A model generated the notes under the pieces. That model was not told where the DNA came from and made no database searches. It saw only the letters and a program-made list of their open reading frames with translations. Positions 55,556 through 64,000 of a DNA stretch of 64,000 nt are shown here, piece by piece. The stretch spans positions 2,598,001 to 2,662,000 of the forward strand of contig JAMKCF010000028.1 of the NCBI GenBank assembly GCA_023634235.1. The letters run 5' to 3'. The translations under genes and the position numbers were made by a program. The stretch is from Pisaster brevispinus (Eukaryota; Echinodermata; Asteroidea; Forcipulatida; Asteriidae). Each line of letters begins with the position of its first letter. Position 1 is the stretch's first letter.

Positions 55556-55690
55556 AGAGTGGTTGTTCGCGTAAAAGATCTTCTCTTAAAATTGAACACT
55601 TCCTAACTAAATTATTGGTGCTTGTTAAACCCTATCAATATTTTCAGCATGTAAATACCTTGTCCTTTTTTGTTGTTGTACCAACCATTT

Positions 55691-57244
55691 TCAGATTGGA
55701 GTGTGGAGTTCGGAGGTTGGAGTTTGGGGTTTGCAGTTTGGAGTTTGGAAATTGGAGATTTGAGGTTGGTGTTTGGAGATTGGGGCATCTGGTTGATAGC
55801 TTCCAGTTGTAGTCTCAGTTGTAGTCGCAGTTGTAGTCTCAGTTGTAGTCTCAGATGTAGTCTCAGATGTAGTCTCAGATGTAGTCTCAGATGTAGTCTC
55901 AGATGTAGTCTCAGATGTAGTCTCAGATGTAGTCTCAGATGTAGTCTCAGATGTAGTCTCAGATGTAGTCTCAGATGTAGTCTCAGATGTAGTCTCAGTT
56001 GTAGTCTCAGTTGTAGTCTCAGATGTAGTCTCAGATGTAGTCTCAGATGTAGTCTCAGATGTAGTCTCAGATGTAGTCTCAGTTGTAGTCTCAGTTGTAG
56101 TCTCAGTTGTAGTCTCAGTTGTAGTCTCAGTTGTAGTCTCAGTTGTAGTCTCAGTTGTAGTCTCAGTTGTAGTCTCAGTTGTAGTCTCAGTTGTAGTCTC
56201 AGTTGTAGTCTCAGTTGTAGTCTCAGTTGTAGTCTCAGTTGTAGTCTCAGTTGTAGTCTCAGTTGTAGTCTCAGTTGTAGTCTCAGTTGTAGTCTCAGTT
56301 GTAGTCTCAGTTGTAGTCTCAGTTGTAGTCTCAGTTGTAGTCTCAGTTGTAGTCTCAGTTGTAGTCTCAGTTGTAGTCTCAGTTGTAGTCTCAGTTGTAG
56401 TCTCAGTTGTAGTCTCAGTTGTAGTCTCAGTTGTAGTCTCAGTTGTAGTCTCAGTTGTAGTCTCAGTTGTAGTCTCAGTTGTAGTGTCAGTTGTAGTCTC
56501 AGTTGTAGTCTCAGTTGTAGTCTCAGTTGTAGTCTCAGTTGTAGTCTCAGTTGTAGTCTCAGTTGTAGTCTCAGTTGTAGTCTCAGTTGTAGTCTCAGTT
56601 GTAGTCTCAGTTGTAGTCTCAGTTGTAGTCTCAGTTGTAGTCTCAGTTGTAGTCTCAGTTGTAGTCTCAGTTGTAGTCTCAGTTGTAGTCTCAGTTGTAG
56701 TCTCAGTTGTAGTCTCAGTTGTAGTCTCAGTTGTAGTCTCAGTTGTAGTCTCAGTTGTAGTCTCAGTTGTAGTCTCAGTTGTAGTCTCAGTTGTAGTCTC
56801 AGTTGTAGTCTCAGTTGTAGTCTCAGTTGTAGTCTCAGTTGTAGTCTCAGTTGTAGTCTCAGTTGTAGTCTCAGTTGTAGTCTCAGTTGTAGTCTCAGTT
56901 GTAGTCTCAGTTGTAGTCTCAGTTGTAGTCTCAGTTGTAGTCTCAGTTGTAGTCTCAGTTGTAGTCTCAGTTGTAGTCTCAGTTGTAGTCTCAGTTGTAG
57001 TCTCAGTTGTAGTCTCAGTTGTAGTCTCAGTTGTAGTCTCAGTAGTAGTCTCAGTTGTAGTCTCAGTTGTAGTCTCAGATGTAGTCTCAGATGTAGTCTC
57101 AGATGTAGTCTCAGTTGTAGTCTCAGTTGTAGTCTCAGTTGTAGTCTCAGTTGTAGTCTCAGTTGTAGTCTCAGTTGTAGTCTCAGTTGTAGTCTCAGTT
57201 GTAGTCTCAGTTGTAGTCTCAGTTGTAGTCTCAGTTTTTAGTTT
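55691..57244 (-). CDS. Open minus-strand frame: Thr-rich (ETTT)n protein, no ATG
   Basis: Read on the minus strand from 57244 to a TGA at 55693-55691, the frame is open for 517 codons. It starts KLKT, continues as about 119 Glu-Thr-Thr-Thr units, and ends GSYQPDAPISKHQPQISNFQ then TPNCKPQTPTSELHTPI. No Met starts it, so it would need an upstream exon; an AG (minus) lies just before 57244. Most array substitutions are mild in this frame (T to S, E to D, one silent). The composition is like a mucin PTS stalk. There is no proof of expression. Confidence 0.3.
   Translation of the reverse strand, partial: KLKTETTTETTTETTTETTTETTTETTTETTTETTTETTTETTTETTSETTSETTSETTTETTTETTTETTTETTTETTTETTTETTTETTTETTTETTTETTTETTTETTTETTTETTTETTTETTTETTTETTTETTTETTTETTTETTTETTTETTTETTTETTTETTTETTTETTTETTTETTTETTTETTTETTTETTTETTTETTTETTTETTTETTTETTTETTTETTTETTTETTTETTTETTTDTTTETTTETTTETTTETTTETTTETTTETTTETTTETTTETTTETTTETTTETTTETTTETTTETTTETTTETTTETTTETTTETTTETTTETTTETTTETTTETTTETTTETTTETTTETTTETTTETTTETTTETTSETTSETTSETTSETTSETTTETTTETTSETTSETTSETTSETTSETTSETTSETTSETTSETTSETTSETTSETTTETTTATTTETTTGSYQPDAPISKHQPQISNFQTPNCKPQTPTSELHTPI
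55804..57236. repeat. 12-bp minisatellite, about 119 copies
   Basis: Unit AGTTGTAGTCTC, with variant AGATGTAGTCTC clustered at the left (about 55850-56085) and near 57073-57110. It has no indel over 1.43 kb: every 60-base line from 55861 starts at the same place in the unit. Single variants are TCGCAG (55826), GTGTC (56485) and AGTAGTAG (57043). On the + strand it gives a (SCSL)n frame and a (VVVS)n frame, on the minus strand (ETTT)n and (RLQL)n. Confidence 0.97.
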
Positions 57245-57249
57245 CTAGT

Positions 57250-57392
57250 TCAACCAAAAGCCTGCCTATACTTCCTCTCCTCCAAGCAGACTGCGGCTGT
57301 CAGATCCTCTTTACTCCTCCACCAGATTTTGCGCTTCTTGACATTCCTGGGCCTGTGATACCCGATGCTGACTGAGAGCGACATTATTTGAG
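57250..57392 (+). pseudogene. CUB exon, duplicate of 44452, truncated and with TGA
   Basis: Begins LPILPLLQADCGCQILFT-like and ends YLR/GTACTT. The codon for the second Cys in ADCEKH is TGA. The 5' part of the exon is replaced by the 12-bp array. Confidence 0.65.
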
Positions 57393-58207
57393 GTACTTTT
57401 CATCAAGTTACTGTTAATGTCATTTGTTATATATTTGAGTGTACAGCCTTTTGATTTTTTTGCACAGAGCGGAGCATTCTCTGAGGCATGGGTCAGTAGA
57501 CTTACCAGGTCATTCAATGTCTTAAAGATGTGTGCATGCTCAGTACTGTCAACAGTAGAAGATATCACAGTATGTTTGCTGCTACCTAGAGTTCCAATGA
57601 TGTAAACTGGAAATAAATCTTCTCTTAGTAATTCTATTGGCTTTTGGAAGAGTACTTTCATTCCCTCTTGATGGTATCTGACATCCACAAAATGTCAACC
57701 AACATTTTCTAGAAAAGTGCTAATAACAAGTTAATGTCTGCTAACCTTTCCCGCTTATGTAAATTTCAGAGTGCAGCAAGGTCCTGACCGCTGACTGAGG
57801 AGCCTTCCAGTCTGTCAACTTCCATGGTGGGAAGCTTCACAACTGACTACTTCAAGGTCAGAATCTAACTCCTCAACATTTCAACAACTTTTGAAATATT
57901 TTCCAAATATTTCCCATTGAAATTTATTGGCTGAATCTTTGTTCATGCTTAGATTCAAGAGATCAATCTTCAATAACCTGCCTACACTTTTTTTGTTCAT
58001 AAAGCAATTTTCAATCAATTTGTTTTAGAGACATCACAATGCTGAAAGATCTTATATTTTTAATCATAAAAAATGCAAATATTTATTTGGCAAATCCACT
58101 AATGGTGAAACAATTTTCCTTTTTTCCCCCACTTCTAAAAAAATGTTTTTTTAAAAGACCTTCAGATGTATTTTTGACAATTCTTGATTTTATTGTCTGA
58201 ATTACAG

Positions 58208-58377
58208 CCGAGTGATTTGACGACAGGCCAGAACGTCAACCTGTGCAGCCAGCTTGGCCCTATGGACCGGTCATCCATCGGGAGTGAAGTCCTGCTGGAG
58301 TTTGTCTCTGATGAAACACTATTTCCCAGGATACTCAGCTGATCATACAGTGTTGCCATGGGTCCCTGACTCTCCAG
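58208..58377 (+). pseudogene. CUB exon, duplicate of 43431, frameshifted
   Basis: PSDLTTGQNVNLCSQLGPMD, RSSIGSEVLLEFVSDE, then a shift near ACACTATTTCCC. C-G has become C-S. Splice borders kept. Confidence 0.65.
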
Positions 58378-59390
58378 GTTTGTTGAGAAATGGGTGTTAA
58401 TCTGTGTATGCAGTTAACGTACATTATTTTCCTTCATGCATGACGCGGCTTATCTGACTCCAAATGTTCAACAAAAATCACTGCCTCTTAACTATTGATG
58501 GGCCTTATCTGGTATCACTATAGATCACTGTGATGATAACTGTGGGAAAATGAAACTTATCCTGTGAAATAAGCCTTTCATTTGCTCAGGTAATGTTGTC
58601 ACATTATTTAAAAAAACACAGTGTGTAGTTATGAAGTGTATTTTTTAGGGGTTTACTGTAGTTTTAAGGTTAGCAGCTGTACATGAGATTGGACCTTTAT
58701 TAGCCTATTAGCACAAAAGAAAATGAAAAAAAAATGATATGCGCGCAGTATAAAATAACTGAGCAGAAATAGATTATCAGCCATAACGTCCTACTTAATT
58801 AGGTTGTTACGCCTGGTACCTAACTGTACCTAACTGTTTATCATCCCTGTGATATTCAGGTATTTTTCGTCTATCATTAAGGTAAACATGCTACCAGTGT
58901 GTCCGACCTGGTTTCTCCTATCAGGATGTTTGAGTGTTAAACTAGGCTTTCTGCTTGTTAATCTTGCTTGGCTGAGATGTACAACAAAAACCCACTCCAA
59001 CAGCTTTATTCCATGTACATGTCTTTGTAGCTCCTTGCCTTTAACTTCCACAAATTTCTCCATCCTACAATCTAAACTGATTTCAGATGCAATTCCTACC
59101 TTTAGTTCCCTGAGTTATTCTCATCTTGTACGTAACCTGTTACCAAGAGGGGCTTTTAGCCATGTTTTAGGCAAACGTGCATTAAAGTTATACAAAAACA
59201 CAGGGTCGTAACTTGATAGGTCGAAAGTTCATATCTAACACACTATAGCAAGCACACAATTTGCTGCACGCGATAAGGTAGTATTTCACTTAATTTTTGT
59301 TTGCGTTCACTTATTGCACTACTCAAAAAATTTAATCGCAACCTGGCTCCACTGACATAGTGAAATCTTTTCTTTTTTGTGTGTGTTCAG

Positions 59391-59495
59391 AAGCGTCTGT
59401 CTTCTGTGGGGATGCAAACACTTTCACTTGGATCTCGGAGGGGAGTGAAGTCATCGAAAATCCCAAACTGACGACGACGAGTGTTTCCAAGATTG
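59391..59495 (+). pseudogene. CUB exon, duplicate of 46319
   Basis: ASVFCGDANTFTWISEGSEV then a shift around IENPK. It keeps the canonical C-G of CUB domains, which the first copy has lost. It begins directly at the AG and lacks the first ~24 bases (IQDVIPK part) of the exon in copy 1. Confidence 0.6.
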
Positions 59496-60039
59496 CAGAG
59501 AGCCTGAGAGAAGGAGACATTTTCCTGTAAAGTGTCGGACATCAGGGTGGTTGGACGGCAGCTTTTTTCTATGTATAAACTGAATGTATTTATTTCTGTA
59601 TAATTTATTATCTGCTTGTCGTCCGACCAGGTTCATATTGTAATATTATTGTTAATAATAATAATAATAATTATGTGTAATACTTTAAATGGAATGCATG
59701 GGGGTGTTGACTGCGGTTTGGCTGGTGGGATTCAACTTGGAGGCATAGGTTTGTGAGTTTGTTGTGTGAATGATGATGATTAGTGGGCCCTGTGTGTTAG
59801 GTAACTTATGCCTTCTTGCCCATCCAGTGTCATGCTTTATATTCTATGTTCTACGATCACGCACTCATGCATTTGCTTTTTTTTAGATGATAATTATTTG
59901 CTAGAGACAGAATATTTAGGAGTTGCCTTCATTTGTATTGACATTTTATTGACATACTTGCATTGTATAAGATAATTAATTGTACATGTATGTGTTTTAT
60001 TTTCTGCCTGCACAACTCTCAACAGTTTTTTTGCAGGTG

Positions 60040-60275
60040 TTTACAGAGAGAATAAATCCTGGCCAGATCCAGAGTCAACATCCACTAGCTGGATACACCC
60101 GTGTGGGACGTCACTTCAATGTTCCTAATCACTCCATTTCTGTCATAATCACAGGGCTTTATGAGGCACTAGGAAACCACAGAGACTGTTCGTCTGAGTA
60201 GGGAGAAGCTATGGATAATGCGTCTCCAGACCATTCAACCCCATGGTCTAAATCATCCAAGAAGGAAATGTCTAA
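60040..60275 (+). mobile_element. Penelope-like GIY-YIG end, second copy
   Basis: ERINPGQIQSQHPLAGYTRV, GRHFNVPNHSISVIITG, EALGNH, then LWI-like text after a frameshift, and RLQTIQPHGLN-like text. Duplicate of 46990. Confidence 0.65.
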
Positions 60276-60444
60276 TAACTTTTTGTCTTTGCTATCTCCT
60301 TTTTATCACAGATTCTCCTCTCCAGTCTGCCTCATTCACTAATCAATTACTTTTCTCTCCCTGTATATTCAGTTTGCGGTAACACCATGTGTATATCTAC
60401 TATCTATGTAGATTTGTTCTTGTAGAACTAGGTCTTGCTTTTTA

Positions 60445-60925
60445 TTCTACTGCCGCGGAGTAGATTTTGGAAATCGGGAGACTACTTCAGGAGACTACTT
60501 AGTTCTCAAATGAACTGTCCAGCTTATTAGCTACTACCTGGGCGGAGGGTAGGAAATCGGCCGGGACTACTACTTTAGCTTAATAGTGGATCGGATCAAG
60601 GGGACTTCTTGTTATTAACTTTACTGCCGCGGAGTGAGTTCTTATTTGGTCTCAACGTTTCGACTAGCTATCTCTAGTCATCGTCATCGCCGTTGAGACC
60701 AAATAAGAACTCACTCCGCGGCAGTGAAGTTAATAACGAAAAGTCCCCTTGATCTGATCCACTATCAAGCTAAAGTGGTAGTCCCGGCCGATTTCCTACC
60801 CTCTGCCCAGGTAGTAGCTAATAAGCTGGACAGTTCTTTTGAGAACTAAGTAGTCTCCCGAAGTAGTCTCCCGATTTCTAAAATCTACTCCGCGGCAGTA
60901 GAATAAAAAGCAAGACCTAGTTCTA
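60445..60925. repeat. Foldback element 2 (near-complete palindrome)
   Basis: TTCTACTGCCGCGGAGTAGA at the left and its reverse complement at about 60883-60903. Arms of about 230 bp meet at TCATCGTCATCGCC (60677-60690). Confidence 0.92.
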
Positions 60926-61375
60926 CAAGAGACTACTTAGCTCTCAAAAGAACTGTCCAGCTTATTAGCTACTACCCGGGCGGAGGGTAGGAAATAGGCC
61001 GGGACTACCACTTTAGCTTGATAGTGGATCGGATCAAGGGGACTTCTCATTATTAGCTATCCGTGAAGTGAGTTCTTATTTGGTCTCAACTGCGATGACG
61101 ATGATTAGAGCAAGCTAGTCGAAACGTTGAGACCAAATAAGAACTCACTCCGCGGCAGTAAAATTAATAACGAGAAGTCCCCTTGATCCGATCCACTATC
61201 AAGCTAAAGTAGTAGTCCCGGCCGATTTCCTACCCTCCGCCTGGGTAGTAGCTAATAAGCTGGACAGTTCTTTTGAGAACTAAGTAGTCTCCTGAAGTAT
61301 TCTCCCGATTTCCAAAATCTTCTCCACGGCAGTAGAATAAAAAGCAAGACCTAGTTCTTTAAGAACAAATCTAGA
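60926..61375. repeat. Foldback element 3, tandem to element 2
   Basis: Left arm from GAGACTACTTAGCTCTCAAA, right arm to TAGAATAAAAAGCAAGACCT. The loop is CTGCGATGACGATG. The left arm has lost the outer GGAGTAGA part, as if elements 2 and 3 share a terminus. Confidence 0.88.
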
Positions 61376-61800
61376 TAGCTAGTACATATACACATGGTGT
61401 TACCGCAAACCGAACATACATGTATATTTATACTTCACACATGCAAAGCCTTAAAAAGTTTTCTCTCCCTCTTCAAATCATTTATTTTGTCCTTTGTTTT
61501 CCTTACCTTTTGTGGTCAAACCAGCCCCTCCCCCAACCCCCTTTTGTTTTCCTCCTCTCTGTTCATCCTGCCTCCCTCTCTGTTTGCTTTCATTTCTAAC
61601 ATCTATGTCCACTCGACTGCTTTTTTTACACCTGTATTGTTATGTTGTTACCTGTTTATGTTTGTAGTCTTGTCATTTAGCCTTCGAGAAAGACTCTGCT
61701 GAGGTCAAAACGTCAGGCCGAAAACTATTTTTTTTAATGTAGTAGTTCATCCATGATTTTTAGAGCCAACTTGTAATAGGTTTTTGCTGAGGATATTTTA
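61376..61800 (+). repeat. Element tail after foldback, second copy
   Basis: Parallels 48090-48420: GGTCAAACCAGCCCCTCCCC, CACTCGACTGC-like text, GACTCTGCTGAGGTCAAAAC, GTCAGGCC. Confidence 0.7.
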
Positions 61801-62124
61801 TCCATGCATAATTATTTGTTTTTAGATATTGTTGTATTGCCATTAATAATAAGTCATTGCTGTGTATTGTGTATTGTGTGCTGGAGGATTAAAAATAGTA
61901 CAGGAGATTGTTTTATAATTTGTGACGTCATCGTGGTGTTTTTTGTTGTTGGTGTGTTCTGGTGGTGCTCGTCCTTTTTAAATAGAGGTCCAGCCTCCTT
62001 CCCGTGTCTCTAGTTGCAACAATAAGGTCCTGAGCCGTTTTAGTATGATGTTTTTGCAGTAAGCACGATAGAGTTGCAATGATCGTTTGTGGTTTGCAAG
62101 CGTGTAAGTACTCGACATCTAATA

Positions 62125-62530
62125 ATAATGGCTTATATAGCGCTCATATCCGTCACTCAGTGACGCTCAAGGCGCTTCAACATTAATTTCCTGCAAGGTA
62201 TGTGGGGCTTCATTTGAAGTATGATACCTACTCTTTTACATAGCACCATGTAATGGTTTACAAGGTGCTGTGGTGCAATATGCAGCCAATCAAACCAGGA
62301 ATACCGGGGCGAACCCCTTCTCTTTTCGATAAGTGTACTGGGTTCTTTTACGTGCATTACACAACACACGGGGCCAACGGCTTTACGTCCCATCCGAAGG
62401 ACGAAGCAATAATGGTTAAGTGTCTTGCTTAAGGACACAAGTCGCGACCGGGACTCGAACCCACACCCTGCTGAGTCGGAAACACCAGAGCTTGAGTCCG
62501 GTGCTCTTATCCGCTCGGCCACGACACGCC
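62125..62530 (-). repeat. tRNA-Leu(CAA)-derived SINE, best copy
   Basis: Read on the minus strand: GGCGTGTCGTGGCCGAGCGG, CGGACTCAAGCTCTGGTG (anticodon CAA), a long variable arm and GTGGGTTCGAGTCCCGGTC, then the SINE body. It ends GCGCTATATAAGCCATTATT. The tRNA part looks nearly intact, but the acceptor stem lacks a 3' match and the body continues. Confidence 0.82.
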
Positions 62531-62941
62531 ACGTCTAACGGACCATCGACCAACATGATGCCATGCGCCTGCGCATGTGTTGTGACGCTGCCACGGGTTG
62601 AAGTCTGCTGATTGTGTAGAATAGTAGGCAAGGTCAGGTCGTGTTTTTGACAAACTTGGAGCCGATGGTCAGGTTAAACAGTGGTTACGAAGCAGAGAAT
62701 GGGGGTGGGAGGTTGGTATAGGGACAGAGAAACGGAAGCCCGGTTTGGGTGACCTAGATCAAGGTCAGAATGACGTCAAAGTTCATGTGGTATTATAATA
62801 CTGCCTGTCAATTTTTCACCAAAAGAGGGCTGCTTCCGCAAATCATTAAAACTGATAACAAATGACCATATAGCTTCTATTTCAGACACTCACTGGCAAA
62901 GCTATATGTGGAAAAAGTTGATCCCTTTAGTTTACTGACCT
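62531..62941. other. No feature recognised
   Basis: Unique-looking sequence with no exon. Confidence 0.35.
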
Positions 62942-63190
62942 GGCCCAATTTCATGGCTCTGCTTACCGTAAGCAAAGAATCGGCGCTTATGGAAGCAGGG
63001 AGTTCTTTGCTTACGTCAAGCATATTTCACGGGTTAGCAGAGAATTTTGCTTGTGCGCGTGCGTACTCCACATTTCAAGACATTCTTGGCTTACACAGCT
63101 AGCGGAGAAATTCGGTGCCTGCAGAGTAAGCGGAGAATGGTGATTGTAAGCGCAGAGTTCGGCGGTAAGCAGAGCCATGAATTTGGGCTC
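62942..63190. mobile_element. Palindromic MITE relative (TGCTTACC ends)
   Basis: GGCCCAATTTCATGGCTCTG then CTTACCGTAAGC, with the inverse GTAAGCAGAGCCATGAATTT then GGGC. Longer and GC-richer than the 3142 member. Confidence 0.65.
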
Positions 63191-64000
63191 GGAGATGACA
63201 GACCAGGAACCCCCCTATCTAATAATTATGCTTCTATGGGACCCCTAAAACAAGTGTGCAAAGTTTGGTGCTTTAATCCGGCGTGTCACGATTTTTTCAT
63301 TAAGCCCCTGGACTAATAGGTAAGAAGAGGTGTAGGTCCTATGAAGATAAAAGAGTGAACGGGTTGGCTGGAGGGTTGTTAATAGAAAAAATGGGAAAAC
63401 CAACACTTGAAAGTAAAAATGTTTTATAGAGGGATATAAAATCCAGGAGTTTTACGAACAGATTTACCATGTGGTGATCGTCAACGTTCGAGTTTTCATG
63501 GGATACCGTATAGATGGAAAATGGGGTTGTTATAACTGTGCGTAATTAACCACTGATTAGAGGACCAAATTAGACAGCTCAAAAGTTTGGTGTGCCCAGT
63601 GTAACAGTCTTCAAGACTCTGGGCTTTAACTTACACTTTAACTCAAAACGAAGAGTAGGCTACAAATTCTTTTCAAAATATGTTTTAGTATTATTTAAAG
63701 CCTATCAATCAAGTAGGCCCTACATAACAAGAAGACATCCGCATACGCATATTGTCTCTGGCTTATTTTCTAGCATTCACCGATGTTGTTTTCTTTGTTT
63801 AAAGTTTTGGAATGATTTTATAGCTATAGAATGTCAATATTCTCAAATAAAAATTGTTAATTTATAACCAGTTTTTCAGTTTTCGTTCGGATAAAATAAG
63901 GGATTCACCGACAGAAAGTAGCCAAATGAGAGTTTTTTCACCTCCCTGTACTGCATGTGTTTTAATTTTCTTATTGAAGTCACCGCAGCTCAGTAGACGC
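63191..64000. other. Right edge: repeat family of 50.1 kb, otherwise unassigned
   Basis: 63495-63640 (CCGTATAGATGGAAAATGGG, TTAACCACTGATTAGAGGAC) belongs to the TTAACCACTAATTAGTG family. From 63640 on I see no gene or repeat. Confidence 0.4.

Larger units (their letters stand above)
57250..61800 (+). repeat. Large duplicated segment, copy 2 (rearranged)
   Basis: 57250-57745 corresponds to 44500-44965. 57770-58660 corresponds to 42930-43880, so this pair is in reversed order compared with copy 1. 58850-60440 corresponds to 45535-47450 with one deletion. Then come foldbacks and the tail to 61800. Confidence 0.82.

Noticed and set aside
55670..57241. 523-codon + strand ORF of Ser-Cys-Ser-Leu repeats
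   Set aside because: It is one of four frames left open by the 12-bp unit. Variants are less conservative here (Ser to Arg, Cys to Ser) than in the minus Glu-Thr-Thr-Thr frame.
56484..57248. 254-codon ORF of Val-Val-Val-Ser repeats
   Set aside because: Another frame of the same minisatellite; it begins only where a chance G makes an ATG.
57311..57688. 125-codon minus ORF
   Set aside because: Antisense to the duplicated CUB exon and its intron; no recognisable domain.
62440..62530. tRNA-Leu(CAA) gene on the minus strand
   Set aside because: A near-complete cloverleaf, but it runs into a SINE body shared with 36.5 and 3.0 kb, and the 3' acceptor strand is missing.

Overview
This is intron-rich, AT-rich animal nuclear DNA packed with repeats. 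GGGCCCAATTTCAT-type palindromic MITEs, tRNA-derived SINEs, CR1/L2-like LINE tails and a Penelope-like GIY-YIG tail suggest a marine deuterostome, probably an echinoderm or relative; this placement is inference. I see no bacterial-style operons, rRNA genes or CRISPR arrays. The gene content consists of scattered exons, nearly all on the + strand.

Region 1 (about 1.2-11.9 kb) holds exons of CTR9, the TPR scaffold of the PAF1 transcription-elongation complex. They lie in the right order and many have good splice sites. Several exons carry in-frame stops (2114 TAG, 2855 TAA, 8805 and 8814 TAG, 9833 TGA) and frameshifts. The CTR9 C-terminal acidic/Ser-rich tail is at 40.9-42.95 kb. Between the two blocks lie an unassigned pair of exons (15.7-17.9 kb), the last two exons of an unassigned Pro/Gln-rich PPPY protein (24.9-26.04 kb) and a DDX54-like DEAD-box helicase (31.3-37.4 kb). 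The helicase lacks the exons for motifs I to III and carries frameshifts. The CTR9 and DDX54 copies are therefore either decayed or from an error-prone or misjoined assembly.

Region 2 (43.4-62 kb) contains CUB-domain exons and a rearranged second copy of the same block (57.25-62.0 kb). Between the copies are five tandem ~490-bp units, each with an identical-length 69-bp candidate exon (52.3-55.1 kb), and a 1.43-kb array of a 12-bp repeat (55.8-57.24 kb). The minus-strand frame of that array reads Glu-Thr-Thr-Thr and stays open for 517 codons.

Repeats fill most of the rest. They include a ~187-bp satellite with an 18-bp perfect palindrome and higher-order structure (18.2-22.5 kb), with an inverted fragment at 14.6-15.05 kb. 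There is also a 5'-truncated restriction-like-endonuclease LINE on the minus strand (38.1-40.3 kb), whose catalytic F-x-D-D motif reads FIHD. Foldback elements lie at 3.8, 47.5 and 60.4-61.4 kb, and there are tandem hairpin arrays at 26.8 and 30.6 kb. Several MITEs sit nested in other repeats.

Protein assignments rest on recognising family sequences by eye; no search was run.
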